64,000 nt of DNA from Gymnodinialimonas phycosphaerae. Its GTDB lineage: Bacteria > Pseudomonadota > Alphaproteobacteria > Rhodobacterales > Rhodobacteraceae. A model generated the notes under the pieces. That model was not told the origin of the DNA. It ran no database searches and saw only the letters and a list, made by a program, of their open reading frames with translations. Of the stretch, positions 42,537 through 51,409 are shown in pieces. Position 1 is the stretch's first letter, and the number at the start of each line of letters is the position of its first letter. Location: positions 3,748,001 to 3,812,000 of the forward strand of contig NZ_JAIMBW010000001.1 in assembly GCF_019195455.1 (NCBI RefSeq). Direction: 5' to 3'. A program made the position numbers and the translations under genes.

Positions 42537-43157
42537 TCATTCCGCCGGCGCGCCGCGCGCGAAGGGGAAAGCCGCCAGCGGCACACGGATCAGATCGTAG
42601 GTGATGGTGCCGATGGGCGCGGGCAGGGCCACGTTCTGCACCAGGTTGTCCCCGATACAGGTATAGGTGATCACCGGGTTGAAGGTGTTTTCCGGTATGG
42701 CGAACAGCGGCACGGTGGTGCTGGTGCCATCGGTGGTGACTGTCATCTCTCCGTTCAGGTTGCCTTGTGCGCCGGGCAGGTAGCACAGGTCCAGCGTGCC
42801 GCCGATGGCGCTGATGTAGCCTGCGGTGGTGACGGTCTGGCCGGTCATCTCGAATGTCGTCAGATCCCCGTCACTGTCCTGGAACTGGGCCGCGCCCTCG
42901 ACGCCCAGGGGGAACGTCTCGAAGAAGCCGTCGTCGTAGATGATCATGCCGACCGGCGCACCGATGCTGCTGAAATTGGCGCGCACGGCGTCGGGCATCG
43001 AATTCATCGCGCGTTGCAGCGCATCGGGGATGGTGGAGGACCCGACCCAGGCCCCCACAAGGCAGGTCTCGATCGGGCCGGTGGGCGCCTCGCAGGTGGC
43101 CTGCGCAAAGGCAGGGGCGGCTGCGAGTGACATCAACAAGGCAAGGGTGCGGGCCAT
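42537..43157 (-). CDS. Secreted protein of unknown function
   Basis: 206-aa protein with a signal peptide (about 1-19, AAAPAFAQA) and a beta-rich body with paired Cys. Similar in style to the secreted protein at 38761-39267 but not obviously homologous. The C-terminus ends one base after the convergent DinB-like stop. No family recognised. Confidence 0.65.
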   Translation of the reverse strand: MARTLALLMSLAAAPAFAQATCEAPTGPIETCLVGAWVGSSTIPDALQRAMNSMPDAVRANFSSIGAPVGMIIYDDGFFETFPLGVEGAAQFQDSDGDLTTFEMTGQTVTTAGYISAIGGTLDLCYLPGAQGNLNGEMTVTTDGTSTTVPLFAIPENTFNPVITYTCIGDNLVQNVALPAPIGTITYDLIRVPLAAFPFARGAPAE

Positions 43158-43315
43158 GGTAAGTTCCTTTCTGTAGCGCGCGGACGTGGACGCAGGTCAA
43201 AGGGCGCAAATCGGGCCAGGGGGCGGCCCCGTCGGGATTCAATCCGCCCGCGCAGGGAACCGGGGCGTGTTCAGCTTCGTTGTCCTAGTAGATCGTATCA
43301 AAAGGAGCGTCCGCA

Positions 43316-43390
43316 ATGCGTGGAATACTTACTATCATCGGCCTCATTGTTGTCGTCCTTGCCGTCCTGCGCCTTGCGGGCATCGCCTGA
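43316..43390 (+). CDS. 24-aa membrane microprotein
   Basis: MRGILTIIGLIVVVLAVLRL followed by AGIA: a single membrane helix with a short basic start. AAAAGGAG lies 7 bases before the ATG, one of the best Shine-Dalgarno sequences in the window, which supports translation. It lies in a gap between two minus-strand genes. Confidence 0.55.
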   Translation: MRGILTIIGLIVVVLAVLRLAGIA

Positions 43391-43411
43391 CGCCACCGGG
43401 GTCGTACGGCC

Positions 43412-43780
43412 TTAGGGCGCGGTCCCGTCGTCGACACCATCCACCTCGGACAGGCCCTCTTGTCCGAGCCAGCGTTCGAACGCGTCCACGTCGACGGGTT
43501 CGAATTGCCCAAACCCCTGCATCCAGACAGAAGCCACCTTCAGCGCGTCGGGCTCCAACTTGCACCACTTCACCCGGCCCCGCTTTTCCTGCGTGATCAG
43601 GCCCGCCGCCGTCAGCACGCCCAGGTGCTTGGAGATCGCGGCAAGCGACATCTCGAACGGTTCGGCCACATCGGTGACGGCCATGTCATCCTCCAGCAGC
43701 ATCGACAGGATTGCCCGCCGCGTCGGGTCGGCCAGGGCCGCAAAAGTCGTGTCGAGCGAGGGTTTGTAAGACAGGGCCAT
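43412..43780 (-). CDS. ArsR-family transcriptional regulator
   Basis: 122-aa winged helix protein: TTFAALADPTRRAILSMLLE, EPFEMSLAAISKHLGVL, then AAGLITQEKRGRVKWCKLE. It lacks metal-binding Cys clusters and belongs to the subgroup often paired with SRPBCC (AHSA1) proteins; no partner is seen here. A perfect TCAACC-N4-GGTTGA site 30 bases upstream suggests autorepression. Confidence 0.9.
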   Translation of the reverse strand: MALSYKPSLDTTFAALADPTRRAILSMLLEDDMAVTDVAEPFEMSLAAISKHLGVLTAAGLITQEKRGRVKWCKLEPDALKVASVWMQGFGQFEPVDVDAFERWLGQEGLSEVDGVDDGTAP

Positions 43781-43810
43781 GGGGCCAGTAGGGGGCACGA
43801 CGCGCAATCG

Positions 43811-43826
43811 TCAACCGTTTGGTTGA
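43811..43826. promoter_or_regulatory. ArsR-type operator TCAACC-GTTT-GGTTGA
   Basis: Perfect 6-bp inverted repeat with a 4-base centre, 30 bases upstream of the minus-strand ArsR start. This sequence type is a recurrent operator of SRPBCC-linked ArsR repressors. Confidence 0.7.
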
Positions 43827-43916
43827 ATATGCTGTTGTGCAGCATCGGGCGGCGCTTGGAGGTGGTCCCTGAAAAATAGCCATATATAACAGCATCTTAA
43901 AGGGCTTCATCCCGCG

Positions 43917-43945
43917 TTGACTCTGCCGCTCACCCGGCCTAGCTT
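43917..43945 (+). promoter_or_regulatory. Possible sigma-70 promoter of the atp operon
   Basis: TTGACT (43917-43922), 17 bases, TAGCTT (43940-43945), 27 bases before atpI. The -35 is strong, the -10 weak. Confidence 0.35.
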
Positions 43946-43972
43946 CCGCGCAACCTTCCCACCGGAGGCGAG

Positions 43973-44353
43973 ATGGTGATGGCCCAAAGCGACGAAGACC
44001 GCATGGCCGCGTTAGAAGCGCGGATCGCGGCGGCAAAGTCCCGGGCCAACCCAAACCGCACGAAGGCGGAAGAGCATCACTCCCAAGCGCAACTGGCGTG
44101 GCGGATGGTGATCGAGCTGGTGGCCGGATTGGGCATTGGCTTCGGCATAGGCTACGGGCTCGACACGCTGTTGGGCACCACACCGTGGCTGATGGTCGTG
44201 TTTGTCATTTTGGGGCTCATTGCCGGGATCAAGACGATGATCCGCTCGGCCAATGAACTTCAGCGAGACGCGCTGGAGCGCGAAGCACAGAAGACGCGCG
44301 CCGACGTGAAATCGGGCGCAGGACAGGAAACGGGGACGCGGGATGGCGACTGA
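43973..44353 (+). CDS. atpI: ATP synthase subunit I (AtpI)
   Basis: 126-aa protein with a charged N-terminus, two membrane segments (about 45-65, 72-90; [20 protein letters not shown]) and a charged C-terminus. AtpI assists assembly of the c-ring. ATG at 43973 or 43979. It overlaps atpB by 11 bases. Confidence 0.88.
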   Translation: MVMAQSDEDRMAALEARIAAAKSRANPNRTKAEEHHSQAQLAWRMVIELVAGLGIGFGIGYGLDTLLGTTPWLMVVFVILGLIAGIKTMIRSANELQRDALEREAQKTRADVKSGAGQETGTRDGD

Positions 44354-45191
44354 AAGCACCAACACGGACGCAAAAGGCGGCGCAGGCCGCATGGTCGCCT
44401 TTGTTCTGATCGGCCTTGCCGTTCTGGGCTTCATCGCCGCCTACCTCGACGACTACACCGGCGGTCTGGCGATCCACCCGATGGACCAGTTCGTGGTGTC
44501 GCCGCTGTTTGGTGACGGCCCGGTGGGCATGTTCACGATCACCAATGCAACGCTCTGGATGGCGCTGTCGGTCCTCTGCGTCATCGCGCTGATGGTCTGG
44601 GGCACACGCGGCCGGGCGGTGATCCCGTCGCGCAGCCAGTCGATGGCGGAACTGGCCTACGGCTTCGTGCGCCAGATGGTGGAAGACGTGGCAGGCAAGG
44701 ACGCGCTGCCCTACTTCCCCTACATCTTCACGCTATTCCTCTACATCCTCTTCGCCAACTTCCTGGGCCTGATCCCCACCAGCTTCACCACGACATCTCA
44801 CATCGCCGTAACGGCCGTGTTGGCCATGGCGGTGTTCTTGACGGTCACGATCCTGGGCTTCGTGAAGAACGGCATCGGGTTCCTTGGTCTTTTCTGGGTG
44901 TCCTCAGCGCCGCTGGTGCTGCGCCCGATCCTGGCCATCATCGAGCTGATTTCCTACTTCGTGCGCCCCGTCAGCCACTCCATTCGTCTGGCAGGCAACG
45001 TCATGGCAGGTCACGCGGTTCTGAAAGTGTTCGCCGGTTTCGCGGGTGCCCTTGGCCTTGCGGGTATCGCGCCGATCATTGGCGTGGTCGCAATCTACGG
45101 CCTTGAAGTCCTCGTGTCGGCCATCCAGGCCTACGTTTTCACAATCCTGACGTGCGTTTACTTGAAGGACGCGCTTCACCCCGCTCACTAA
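44343..45191 (+). CDS. atpB: ATP synthase F0 subunit a
   Basis: 282-aa subunit a with five to six membrane helices. The essential Arg lies in [20 protein letters not shown] (helix 4); [20 protein letters not shown] is the last helix. It forms the proton half-channels against the c-ring. Confidence 0.96.
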   Translation: MATESTNTDAKGGAGRMVAFVLIGLAVLGFIAAYLDDYTGGLAIHPMDQFVVSPLFGDGPVGMFTITNATLWMALSVLCVIALMVWGTRGRAVIPSRSQSMAELAYGFVRQMVEDVAGKDALPYFPYIFTLFLYILFANFLGLIPTSFTTTSHIAVTAVLAMAVFLTVTILGFVKNGIGFLGLFWVSSAPLVLRPILAIIELISYFVRPVSHSIRLAGNVMAGHAVLKVFAGFAGALGLAGIAPIIGVVAIYGLEVLVSAIQAYVFTILTCVYLKDALHPAH

Positions 45192-45259
45192 TTCAGACCG
45201 GGCGCGCTGCCCGGTCCGAGAGAACCAACTTCCAAAATAAAATCGTAAGGAGATACATC

Positions 45260-45496
45260 ATGGAAGGCGATATCGCACAAATGGGTCAATTCATCGGTGC
45301 CGGCCTGGCCGCCATCGGTTCTGGTGCCGCCGCTATCGGTGTGGGCCATGTTGCTGGCAACTTCCTCGCCGGCGCCCTGCGCAACCCGTCTGCGGCTGCT
45401 GGCCAGACCGCAACTCTCTTCATCGGCATCGCGTTCGCCGAGGCACTGGGCATCTTCGCCTTCCTCGTCGCCCTGCTGCTGATGTTCGCTGTCTAA
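45260..45496 (+). CDS. atpE: ATP synthase F0 subunit c
   Basis: 78-aa hairpin protein with [20 protein letters not shown] in helix 1, the loop RNPSA and the proton-binding Glu in [15 protein letters not shown] of helix 2. Glu rather than Asp is usual in alphaproteobacteria. AAGGAG precedes the ATG of MEGDIAQMG. Confidence 0.97.
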   Translation: MEGDIAQMGQFIGAGLAAIGSGAAAIGVGHVAGNFLAGALRNPSAAAGQTATLFIGIAFAEALGIFAFLVALLLMFAV

Positions 45497-45613
45497 GACC
45501 TAGACCCCCGGTCCCCGATGGGGCCAAAATGCGAATAGACGATCCTTACGTTCGGCGCGCTATCCACGGGTAGCGCGCCACCGTAAAACCCCAAATCCGG
45601 TTGGAGGAACACC

Positions 45614-46213
45614 ATGGCTGACGAAGCCGAAAATGCAGGCCACGGCGATGACGCCCATGGCGGGCTTGAGGCCGGCCTTGAGGTTGCCATCGGCACGGAC
45701 CACGGTGCGACCGATGCGGCTGGCATGCCGCAGCTGGACATCGCGACATTCGACAATCAGGTTTTCTGGTTGGTGCTTACGCTTCTGGCGATCTACTTCA
45801 TCCTCGCCAAGATCGCGCTGCCGCGGATTTCCTCGGTCATCGCCGAGCGTCAGGGCACGCTGACCAACGACTTGGCCACCGCCGAAGACCTGAAGCGTCA
45901 GGCCGCGGAAGCCGAAGAGAATTATAACGCTGCGCTGGCCAACGCCCGGGCAGAGGCCTCCAAGATCGCCCAGGAAACCCGCGAGGAAATCCAGGCGTCC
46001 TTGCAGGTCGAGATCGACAAGGCTGACGCCCAGATCGCGGCCCGCGCCGCCGAAGGGGAAGCCCGCATCGCCGAGATCGAGGCAAGCGCCATGGCCACGG
46101 CAGAAGAAGTCGCCCGTGATGTCGCGACCGAGATCGTCCGCGCCCTCGGGCCGGGCAAGGATGTGGACGCCGCCGCCATCGCCAGCGCCGTTGCGAACCG
46201 AGTGAGAGGGTAA
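45614..46213 (+). CDS. ATP synthase F0 subunit b'
   Basis: 199-aa b-type stalk subunit with an acidic, His-containing N-terminal extension (about 40 residues), one membrane helix (VFWLVLTLLAIYFILAKI) and a long coiled-coil helix. Photosynthetic and related alphaproteobacteria carry two divergent b subunits; the next gene is the second. 117-base gap from atpE. Confidence 0.93.
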   Translation: MADEAENAGHGDDAHGGLEAGLEVAIGTDHGATDAAGMPQLDIATFDNQVFWLVLTLLAIYFILAKIALPRISSVIAERQGTLTNDLATAEDLKRQAAEAEENYNAALANARAEASKIAQETREEIQASLQVEIDKADAQIAARAAEGEARIAEIEASAMATAEEVARDVATEIVRALGPGKDVDAAAIASAVANRVRG

Positions 46214-46217
46214 GACC

Positions 46218-46793
46218 ATGCGTTATTTGACCATCCTTCTCACCCTCGCGGCCTCGCCCGCGCTTGCCGCAGAAGCCTATGACAGCCCCCACGGTCTGTT
46301 CGATCCGTCCTTGGGCAACACCGATTGGGTCGTCCTTCTGGGCTTCCTGTTGTTCCTTGCGATCCTGTTCTACTTCGGCGTGCCGAAGATGTTGGGCGGC
46401 ATGCTGGATCAGCGCGCCGAGGGCATCCGGTCCGAACTGGACGAGGCCCGCGCGCTGCGCGAAGAGGCGCAAACGCTTCTCGCCTCCTACGAGCGCAAGG
46501 CCCGCGAAGTGGAAGAGCAATCTGCCCGCATCGTGACCGAGGCCCGTGTGAACGCTGAAACGGCGGCACAGCAGGCGAAAGCCGAGATCGAACGCTCGAT
46601 CACCCGCCGTCTTGCGGCGGCCGAGGATCAGATCGCATCGGCCGAGGCGAAAGCCAGCCGGGCCGTGCGCGACAGCGCCGCCTCTGCGGCCGTGGCTGCC
46701 GCGGCCGAGGTTATTGCGGGTGGCACCAGCGCTGCCGATCAGAACAAGATGATCGATGAAGCGATCGACGAGGTCGGGCGCCAGCTGCACTAA
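46218..46793 (+). CDS. atpF: ATP synthase F0 subunit b
   Basis: 191-aa b subunit. An N-terminal signal-like hydrophobic stretch (ILLTLAASPALAAEAY) precedes the membrane helix WVVLLGFLLFLAILFYFGV and a coiled coil (EARALREEAQTLLASYERKA). It starts four bases after the b' stop and is followed by a terminator. Confidence 0.93.
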   Translation: MRYLTILLTLAASPALAAEAYDSPHGLFDPSLGNTDWVVLLGFLLFLAILFYFGVPKMLGGMLDQRAEGIRSELDEARALREEAQTLLASYERKAREVEEQSARIVTEARVNAETAAQQAKAEIERSITRRLAAAEDQIASAEAKASRAVRDSAASAAVAAAAEVIAGGTSAADQNKMIDEAIDEVGRQLH

Positions 46794-46812
46794 GCGTGTG
46801 TCACGGAATTGG

Positions 46813-46844
46813 AAGGCCCTGGCGGAAACGGCGGGGCCTTTTTT
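46813..46844 (+). terminator. Rho-independent terminator of the F0 operon
   Basis: AAGGCCC (46813-46819) pairs with GGGCCTT (46834-46840) around CTGGCGGAAACGGCG-type inner sequence, then TTTTTT. 20 bases after the atpF stop. Confidence 0.88.
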
Positions 46845-46873
46845 CGTGGGACATCGGCAGTGGGCGGTTTGCC

Positions 46874-47851
46874 CTACCCAAAGGTGGCGCGGTAGGTCGG
46901 GAGAGGGTCGGTGGCTGAGGGCGTCGCCTCGAACACCCCCCGCGCGATGGCACGCGACAGGCAAATCGCCGCCGCGTGCCCAAGCATCAGCGTATCGGCC
47001 TCTCCCTCAACCGTCCCCATCGCCGCCGCAAACACAAGGTCGCCGTCCATCGGCGTGTGGCTGGGGTAGATCGCGCGGGCCATGCCATCGTGGGCGGCCA
47101 CGGCCATGCGGGTGGCCTGGGCCTGAGTCAGCGCGGCATCCGTGGCAACAATCGCGATCGTCGTGTTCTGCGCCCTGCCTTTGACGGGCGGCATGACGTG
47201 GGGGTCAAAGGTTGGTGCGGGCCCGCGGCCGCCGAACTCTTTCCCCATCTCGAACGGAGCCGCCCAGAAATGCTTGCTGTCCCCCACCGTGACGCGCCCC
47301 AGCGCGTTCACCGCCACCAGCGCGCCCACGGTATAGGGCCCCACCCGCAAAGAAGCCGAGCCGAGCCCCCCCTTGAGATCCGCGATCAGCGCGCCGGTGC
47401 CCGCACCGACGCTGCCAAGCGCGAAATCCATGTCCGCGTTTGCCAAGGCCGCGCGCCCCAGCGCTTTGTAGGGGTTTTCCGTCCAGGTCTTGTCGCCGCC
47501 ATTGATCAGGTCGAACAGGATCGCGGCGGGCACGATCGGCACCACCTGATCCCCGACCGCAAAGCCGCGCCCCTGCGTGCGCAATCCGTCCGCTACGCCA
47601 GAGGCCGCGTCGAGGCCAAAGGCCGATCCCCCCGACAGTACCAGCGCATCGGCCTGTTGCACCGTCTTGTCGGGGGCCAGCAGGTCCGTTTCGCGCGTGC
47701 CCGGTGCCCCGCCCATGACATGGACGCCCGCCACGAATGGCGCGTCCCCGACCAGCACGGTCGCCCCGGTCTTGATGCCGTCGTCCTGGGCATTGCCCAC
47801 CCGCAGGCCCGCCACATCGGTGATCAAATTGCGCGGCCCCGGCACCATCAT
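46874..47851 (-). CDS. P1-family (DmpA/S58) peptidase
   Basis: 325-aa Ntn-hydrolase-like aminopeptidase/esterase: NLITDVAGLRVGNAQDDGIK at the N-terminus, VLSGGSAFGLDAASGVADGL, and the processing and nucleophile region DAALTQAQATRMAVAAHDGM with NTTIAIVATDAAL before it. Family members cleave N-terminal D- or L-residues or beta-peptides after self-cleavage. ATGA overlap with the upstream 110-aa gene. Confidence 0.88.
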   Translation of the reverse strand: MMVPGPRNLITDVAGLRVGNAQDDGIKTGATVLVGDAPFVAGVHVMGGAPGTRETDLLAPDKTVQQADALVLSGGSAFGLDAASGVADGLRTQGRGFAVGDQVVPIVPAAILFDLINGGDKTWTENPYKALGRAALANADMDFALGSVGAGTGALIADLKGGLGSASLRVGPYTVGALVAVNALGRVTVGDSKHFWAAPFEMGKEFGGRGPAPTFDPHVMPPVKGRAQNTTIAIVATDAALTQAQATRMAVAAHDGMARAIYPSHTPMDGDLVFAAAMGTVEGEADTLMLGHAAAICLSRAIARGVFEATPSATDPLPTYRATFG

Positions 47852-48180
47852 GGCGTGGCGCTCAGGTGCGGGACGGTCCCGCGGAAGCTGCCCAGGGGCG
47901 TCAGATGCGCGGTCTGTACCACGGGGCAGGCCACGCCCTCATGGGCCGCAGGCAGGATCAGGACGAGGGTGCGGCCCTTCGCGGCAAGCGACGCCACCGT
48001 CGCGCCCTCGAAATATGCCCCCAGACGCAGGCCATGGCTGCGCTGGATCACCTCCACATGGGTCAGGTCCAACCCCGGTGCGACGTCCAGCAGATGTGCG
48101 AAGACCAGCGGCTGGCTGGCGAAGTCACCGGCAAAGACGGCGATATCAGCAGGCAGATCCTGGCGCGTGATGCGGGTCAC
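47848..48180 (-). CDS. Conserved-looking 110-aa protein, unknown function
   Basis: 110-aa soluble protein (QDLPADIAVFAGDFASQPLV, HGLRLGAYFEGATVASLAAK). Tight coupling by four-base overlaps to the cupin gene before and the P1 peptidase gene after supports coding. No family recognised. Confidence 0.6.
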   Translation of the reverse strand: MTRITRQDLPADIAVFAGDFASQPLVFAHLLDVAPGLDLTHVEVIQRSHGLRLGAYFEGATVASLAAKGRTLVLILPAAHEGVACPVVQTAHLTPLGSFRGTVPHLSATP

Positions 48181-48527
48181 AGCGTGTCCTTTACAACGGC
48201 GGTCGCGGGGTCGCCCGTGTTCGGCGTGCCCGCGGGCTCGATCAGCAGCAGATGCGCCTCGGACCGTGCGACGGGGCGATGTTCCACTCCCGCAGGCACC
48301 ACGAACATCTCTCCTTCGCGAAGCGTCACCGTGCCGTCGCGCATCTCGATATCGATCTCGCCTTTCAGAACCAGAAACAGATCGTCCGTGTCAGGGTGCG
48401 AATGCCAGACGAACTCGCCTTCTACCTTCACGACCATCAGATCGTGGCCGTTGAACGCGCCCACGATCTTCGGGCTCCAGTGGTTGTTGAATTGCGCCAG
48501 CTTCTCCGCAAGATTGATCGCCTTCAT
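48177..48527 (-). CDS. Cupin-domain protein
   Basis: 116-aa single-domain cupin: VWHSHPDTDDLFLVLKGEID (motif 1, with His-x-His and Glu-like position) and GEMFVVPAGVEHRPVA (motif 2). The ATG at 48527 overlaps the SDR stop as ATGA; 48533 is the alternative. Substrate unknown; probably part of the catabolic locus. Confidence 0.86.
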   Translation of the reverse strand: MKAINLAEKLAQFNNHWSPKIVGAFNGHDLMVVKVEGEFVWHSHPDTDDLFLVLKGEIDIEMRDGTVTLREGEMFVVPAGVEHRPVARSEAHLLLIEPAGTPNTGDPATAVVKDTL

Positions 48528-49264
48528 ATGCATCGCCCCCCGTCCACTTCCAGCGCCACGCCGGTGATCATCGAGGCCGCGTCCGAGCATAGGAACGCCG
48601 CCGCCTCGCCCATGTCCTCGGGCTGGCTGAAGCGCCCCAGGGGGATCGTCGCCAGGAACTTGGCGCGGATTTCCGGCGTGTCTTCGCCCATGAAGCTCGC
48701 CAGCAGCGGCGTCTCGCCCGCCACGGGACACAACGCGTTCACCCGGATGCCGAAGGGCGCCAGTTCTACTGCCATGGTCTTCGTGGCCGTGATCATCCAG
48801 CCCTTGGACGCGTTGTACCAGTTCAGGTTCGGGCGCGGCGACAGCCCGGCGGTAGAGGCGATGTTCAGGATCGCGCCCGCCCGCGCCGCCTTCATGTGCG
48901 GCACGATCTCGCGTGCGGTCAGGTAGACGGACTTGGCGTTGACGGCCAGCACCCGGTCGAACTCTTCTTCGCTGACCTCCTCCAGCGGCGTCGGCAGATG
49001 GGTGATCCCTGCGTTGTTCACCACGATGTCGATCCGCCCCCATCGGTCCATCGCGGCCTGTGCCATGGCCGCCACATCCGCCCCCTTTGATACATCCGTG
49101 CGGATCGCCGCCCCGCCGATTTCATCGGCAATGGCGCTCGCGGCCGCCTCGTTAAGGTCGGCCACCATCACAGAGGCCCCCTCGCGCGCGAAAATCCGTG
49201 CGATGCCTGCGCCGAAGCCGGATGCAGCCCCGGTCACGATGGCGGTTTTTCCTTCAAGTCGCAT
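48524..49264 (-). CDS. Short-chain dehydrogenase/reductase (glucose/ribitol type)
   Basis: 246-aa SDR: cofactor motif TGAASGFGAGIA (TGxxxGxG), NNAG, catalytic Ser in NIASTAG and YNASK (Tyr-x-x-x-Lys). The start was set at MRLEGKTAIVTG. Asp at VMVADLN suggests NAD rather than NADP. Confidence 0.93.
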   Translation of the reverse strand: MRLEGKTAIVTGAASGFGAGIARIFAREGASVMVADLNEAAASAIADEIGGAAIRTDVSKGADVAAMAQAAMDRWGRIDIVVNNAGITHLPTPLEEVSEEEFDRVLAVNAKSVYLTAREIVPHMKAARAGAILNIASTAGLSPRPNLNWYNASKGWMITATKTMAVELAPFGIRVNALCPVAGETPLLASFMGEDTPEIRAKFLATIPLGRFSQPEDMGEAAAFLCSDAASMITGVALEVDGGRCI

Positions 49265-49808
49265 CAGAAGCCTCCTTCCGGGCACGGGCCGTATCTATCT
49301 TGCGCGCATGGCGCATCGGGAAAAACGCGGCGATCAGCCCAAGCGCGCCCGCAATGTAGCTGGCGTCGTGCATGAACCCCGCGCGCAGCAGGTCCTGACG
49401 TGTCGGACCATTGGGAAAGCGGATCATCTCGTCCAGCAGCCCCGTGCTGTCGGCGACCAACCCGCCCAACAACCCCGCCAGTGCGCCGAAGGTGGCCAGC
49501 AGAATGACAAGAAAGACAGCGCCCAACCCAGCCCCAAGATAGCTGCGCGCGTTCGGCACGGCAAAAAGGCCATAAAGAAACGCGGGCAGGCCGATCAAGG
49601 GCCCCATCCACCAACTGGCCAGCACGCCCACCACAGCCGCCCCAACGCGGGGCGACAGCGCCTCACCGATGTTGAACTGGATGAACTTGAATTCGGTGAA
49701 ATACGTGGGCCCCACGGTGTAGCTCAACTGGTTGTGCAACGCGCCAAACAGCGCCGCTGCCAGGGCCGCCATGACCAGCAGCAGAAAAAACGTTGGAAAC
49801 TTGCCCAT
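49254..49808 (-). CDS. Integral membrane protein, unknown family
   Basis: 184-aa protein with about five hydrophobic segments; the core (LSYTVGPTYFTEFKFIQFNI, RVGAAVVGVLASWWMG) recalls signal-less membrane proteins found across proteobacteria but no family name is certain. Overlaps the SDR start by 11 bases. Confidence 0.68.
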   Translation of the reverse strand: MGKFPTFFLLLVMAALAAALFGALHNQLSYTVGPTYFTEFKFIQFNIGEALSPRVGAAVVGVLASWWMGPLIGLPAFLYGLFAVPNARSYLGAGLGAVFLVILLATFGALAGLLGGLVADSTGLLDEMIRFPNGPTRQDLLRAGFMHDASYIAGALGLIAAFFPMRHARKIDTARARKEASDAT

Positions 49809-49890
49809 TCCGCCCCGATCTCCCTTTACCCAATATCAAGGTTAACCGCGCCCCCTCGGTCCGTCCATGCCCGATCAGGTGTGTGAGCGC

Positions 49891-49936
49891 CTTCATCTTG
49901 CCCGTACAACTCCGGGGGTTGGGGGGCTGGCCCCCC
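49891..49936 (-). repeat. Dispersed intergenic repeat, copy D
   Basis: On the minus strand: hairpin GGGGGG-CCAG-CCCCCC (49936-49921), then the core GGAGTTGTACGGGCAAGATG plus AAG (49914-49891). Between the aldehyde dehydrogenase stop and the membrane-protein gene, breaking the long minus-strand series. Confidence 0.7.
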
Positions 49937-49963
49937 ATGGCGACCTTGCCCCCCGCACCACCT

Positions 49964-51409
49964 TCAGCCGTGATGCGCCGCGACCGTCTTGAGGGTGGTG
50001 AACGCATACATCGCCTCGAACCCCTTTTCCCGCCCGTGGCCCGAATGGCCGACGCCGCCAAAGGGCAATTCAACCCCGCCCGCCGCGCCATAGTTGTTCA
50101 GGAACACCTGGCCCGCGTGCAGCCGCTTGGCCAGCCGCATCTGGCGGCCGCCATCGGCGCTCCAGACGCTGGCGACAAGCCCGTATTTCGTGCCGTTGGC
50201 GATCTGCACCGCGTCGTCTTCATCGTCAAACGGGATCAACACCTGCACGGGCCCGAAGATCTCGTTCTGGGCCAGCGGGTGATCCGGGGCGATGTTCCCG
50301 ATCAGCGTGGGCGCGACGTAATTGCCACCCTCGGGCAGGCCTTCGGGCACGGAGGCCTGGGCAAGGATCTGGTCCGGCGTGGCTTGCGCCAGAAAGCCCT
50401 CGACGATGGCCTTTTGCCGGGCCGAGACCAGCGGGCCGAGGCGGGCATCCTCCATCGCAGGGGCGATGGTGAGGGCGCTGATCTCGGCGCTGAGGCGCGC
50501 GGCCAGCTGATCGTGGATCTCGCGCTGCACCAGGATGCGGGAACCCGCCGAGCAGGTCTGGCCCGCGTTCTGGATCCCGGCGTTCACCAGAAACGGCAGG
50601 GCCTTGTCCAGATCCGCATCCGCAAACACGATCTGCGGGGATTTGCCGCCCAACTCCAGCGTGACGGGGACGATGTTCTCGGCGGCCGCGATCTGCACGC
50701 GCTTGCCCGTGGCGACGGAGCCGGTGAACGACAGATGCCGCACGTCCGGGTGGGCGGTCAGCGCCGCGCCCGCCTCTGTCCCCAGACCCGGCACAACGTT
50801 CAACGCCCCCGCAGGCAGGCCCGCTTGATGGGCGAGGTCGGCGAAGGCCAGCGCCGTCAGGCAGGCGTCCTCGGCGGGTTTCAGGACACAGGCGTTGCCG
50901 GTGGCCAGCGCCGCCCCGATAGAGCGCCCGATGATCTGCATCGGGTAGTTCCACGGGATGATGTGGCCCGTGACCCCGTGCGGCTCGCGCAGGGTGTAGA
51001 CGGTGTAGCCCTGCTGGAAGGGGATCGTCTGACCGGTCAACTTGTCGGCGGCCCCGCCGTAGAACTCGCAGTATCGCGCTAAGGCGATGACATCGGCTTT
51101 GGCCTGGGTCAGGGGTTTGCCGACGTCTGTGGCTTCCATCTCGGCCAATGCCTCGGCGTGGTCCAGAACCAGGTGGCTCAGACGCAACAGGATGCGCCCC
51201 CGCTCGGCGGCGGTCAGGGCGCCCCATGGGCCTGCCAACGCGGCTGAAGCGGCTTCGACGGCTGCGTCCACATCCGCGCCCCCGCCCCGCGCGATGCGCG
51301 CGAATTCCTCGCCGGTGGAGGGGTTGATGACGGGCAGGGTCTCTCCGCTGGCACAGGCGCGCCAGGTGCCGTTGATGAACAGGAGGGAGGGGTCAAACCA
51401 TGGTTGCAT
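49964..51409 (-). CDS. NAD-dependent aldehyde dehydrogenase (betaine aldehyde dehydrogenase-like)
   Basis: 481-aa ALDH: IPWNYPMQIIGRSIGAALAT, the Glu motif VTLELGGKSPQIVF, catalytic Cys in NAGQTCSAGSRILV and C-terminal PFGGVGHSGHGREKG. Related to gamma-aminobutyraldehyde and betaine aldehyde dehydrogenases. Overlaps the ABC ATPase end by 17 bases, so it is in the transporter operon. Confidence 0.92.
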   Translation of the reverse strand: MQPWFDPSLLFINGTWRACASGETLPVINPSTGEEFARIARGGGADVDAAVEAASAALAGPWGALTAAERGRILLRLSHLVLDHAEALAEMEATDVGKPLTQAKADVIALARYCEFYGGAADKLTGQTIPFQQGYTVYTLREPHGVTGHIIPWNYPMQIIGRSIGAALATGNACVLKPAEDACLTALAFADLAHQAGLPAGALNVVPGLGTEAGAALTAHPDVRHLSFTGSVATGKRVQIAAAENIVPVTLELGGKSPQIVFADADLDKALPFLVNAGIQNAGQTCSAGSRILVQREIHDQLAARLSAEISALTIAPAMEDARLGPLVSARQKAIVEGFLAQATPDQILAQASVPEGLPEGGNYVAPTLIGNIAPDHPLAQNEIFGPVQVLIPFDDEDDAVQIANGTKYGLVASVWSADGGRQMRLAKRLHAGQVFLNNYGAAGGVELPFGGVGHSGHGREKGFEAMYAFTTLKTVAAHHG

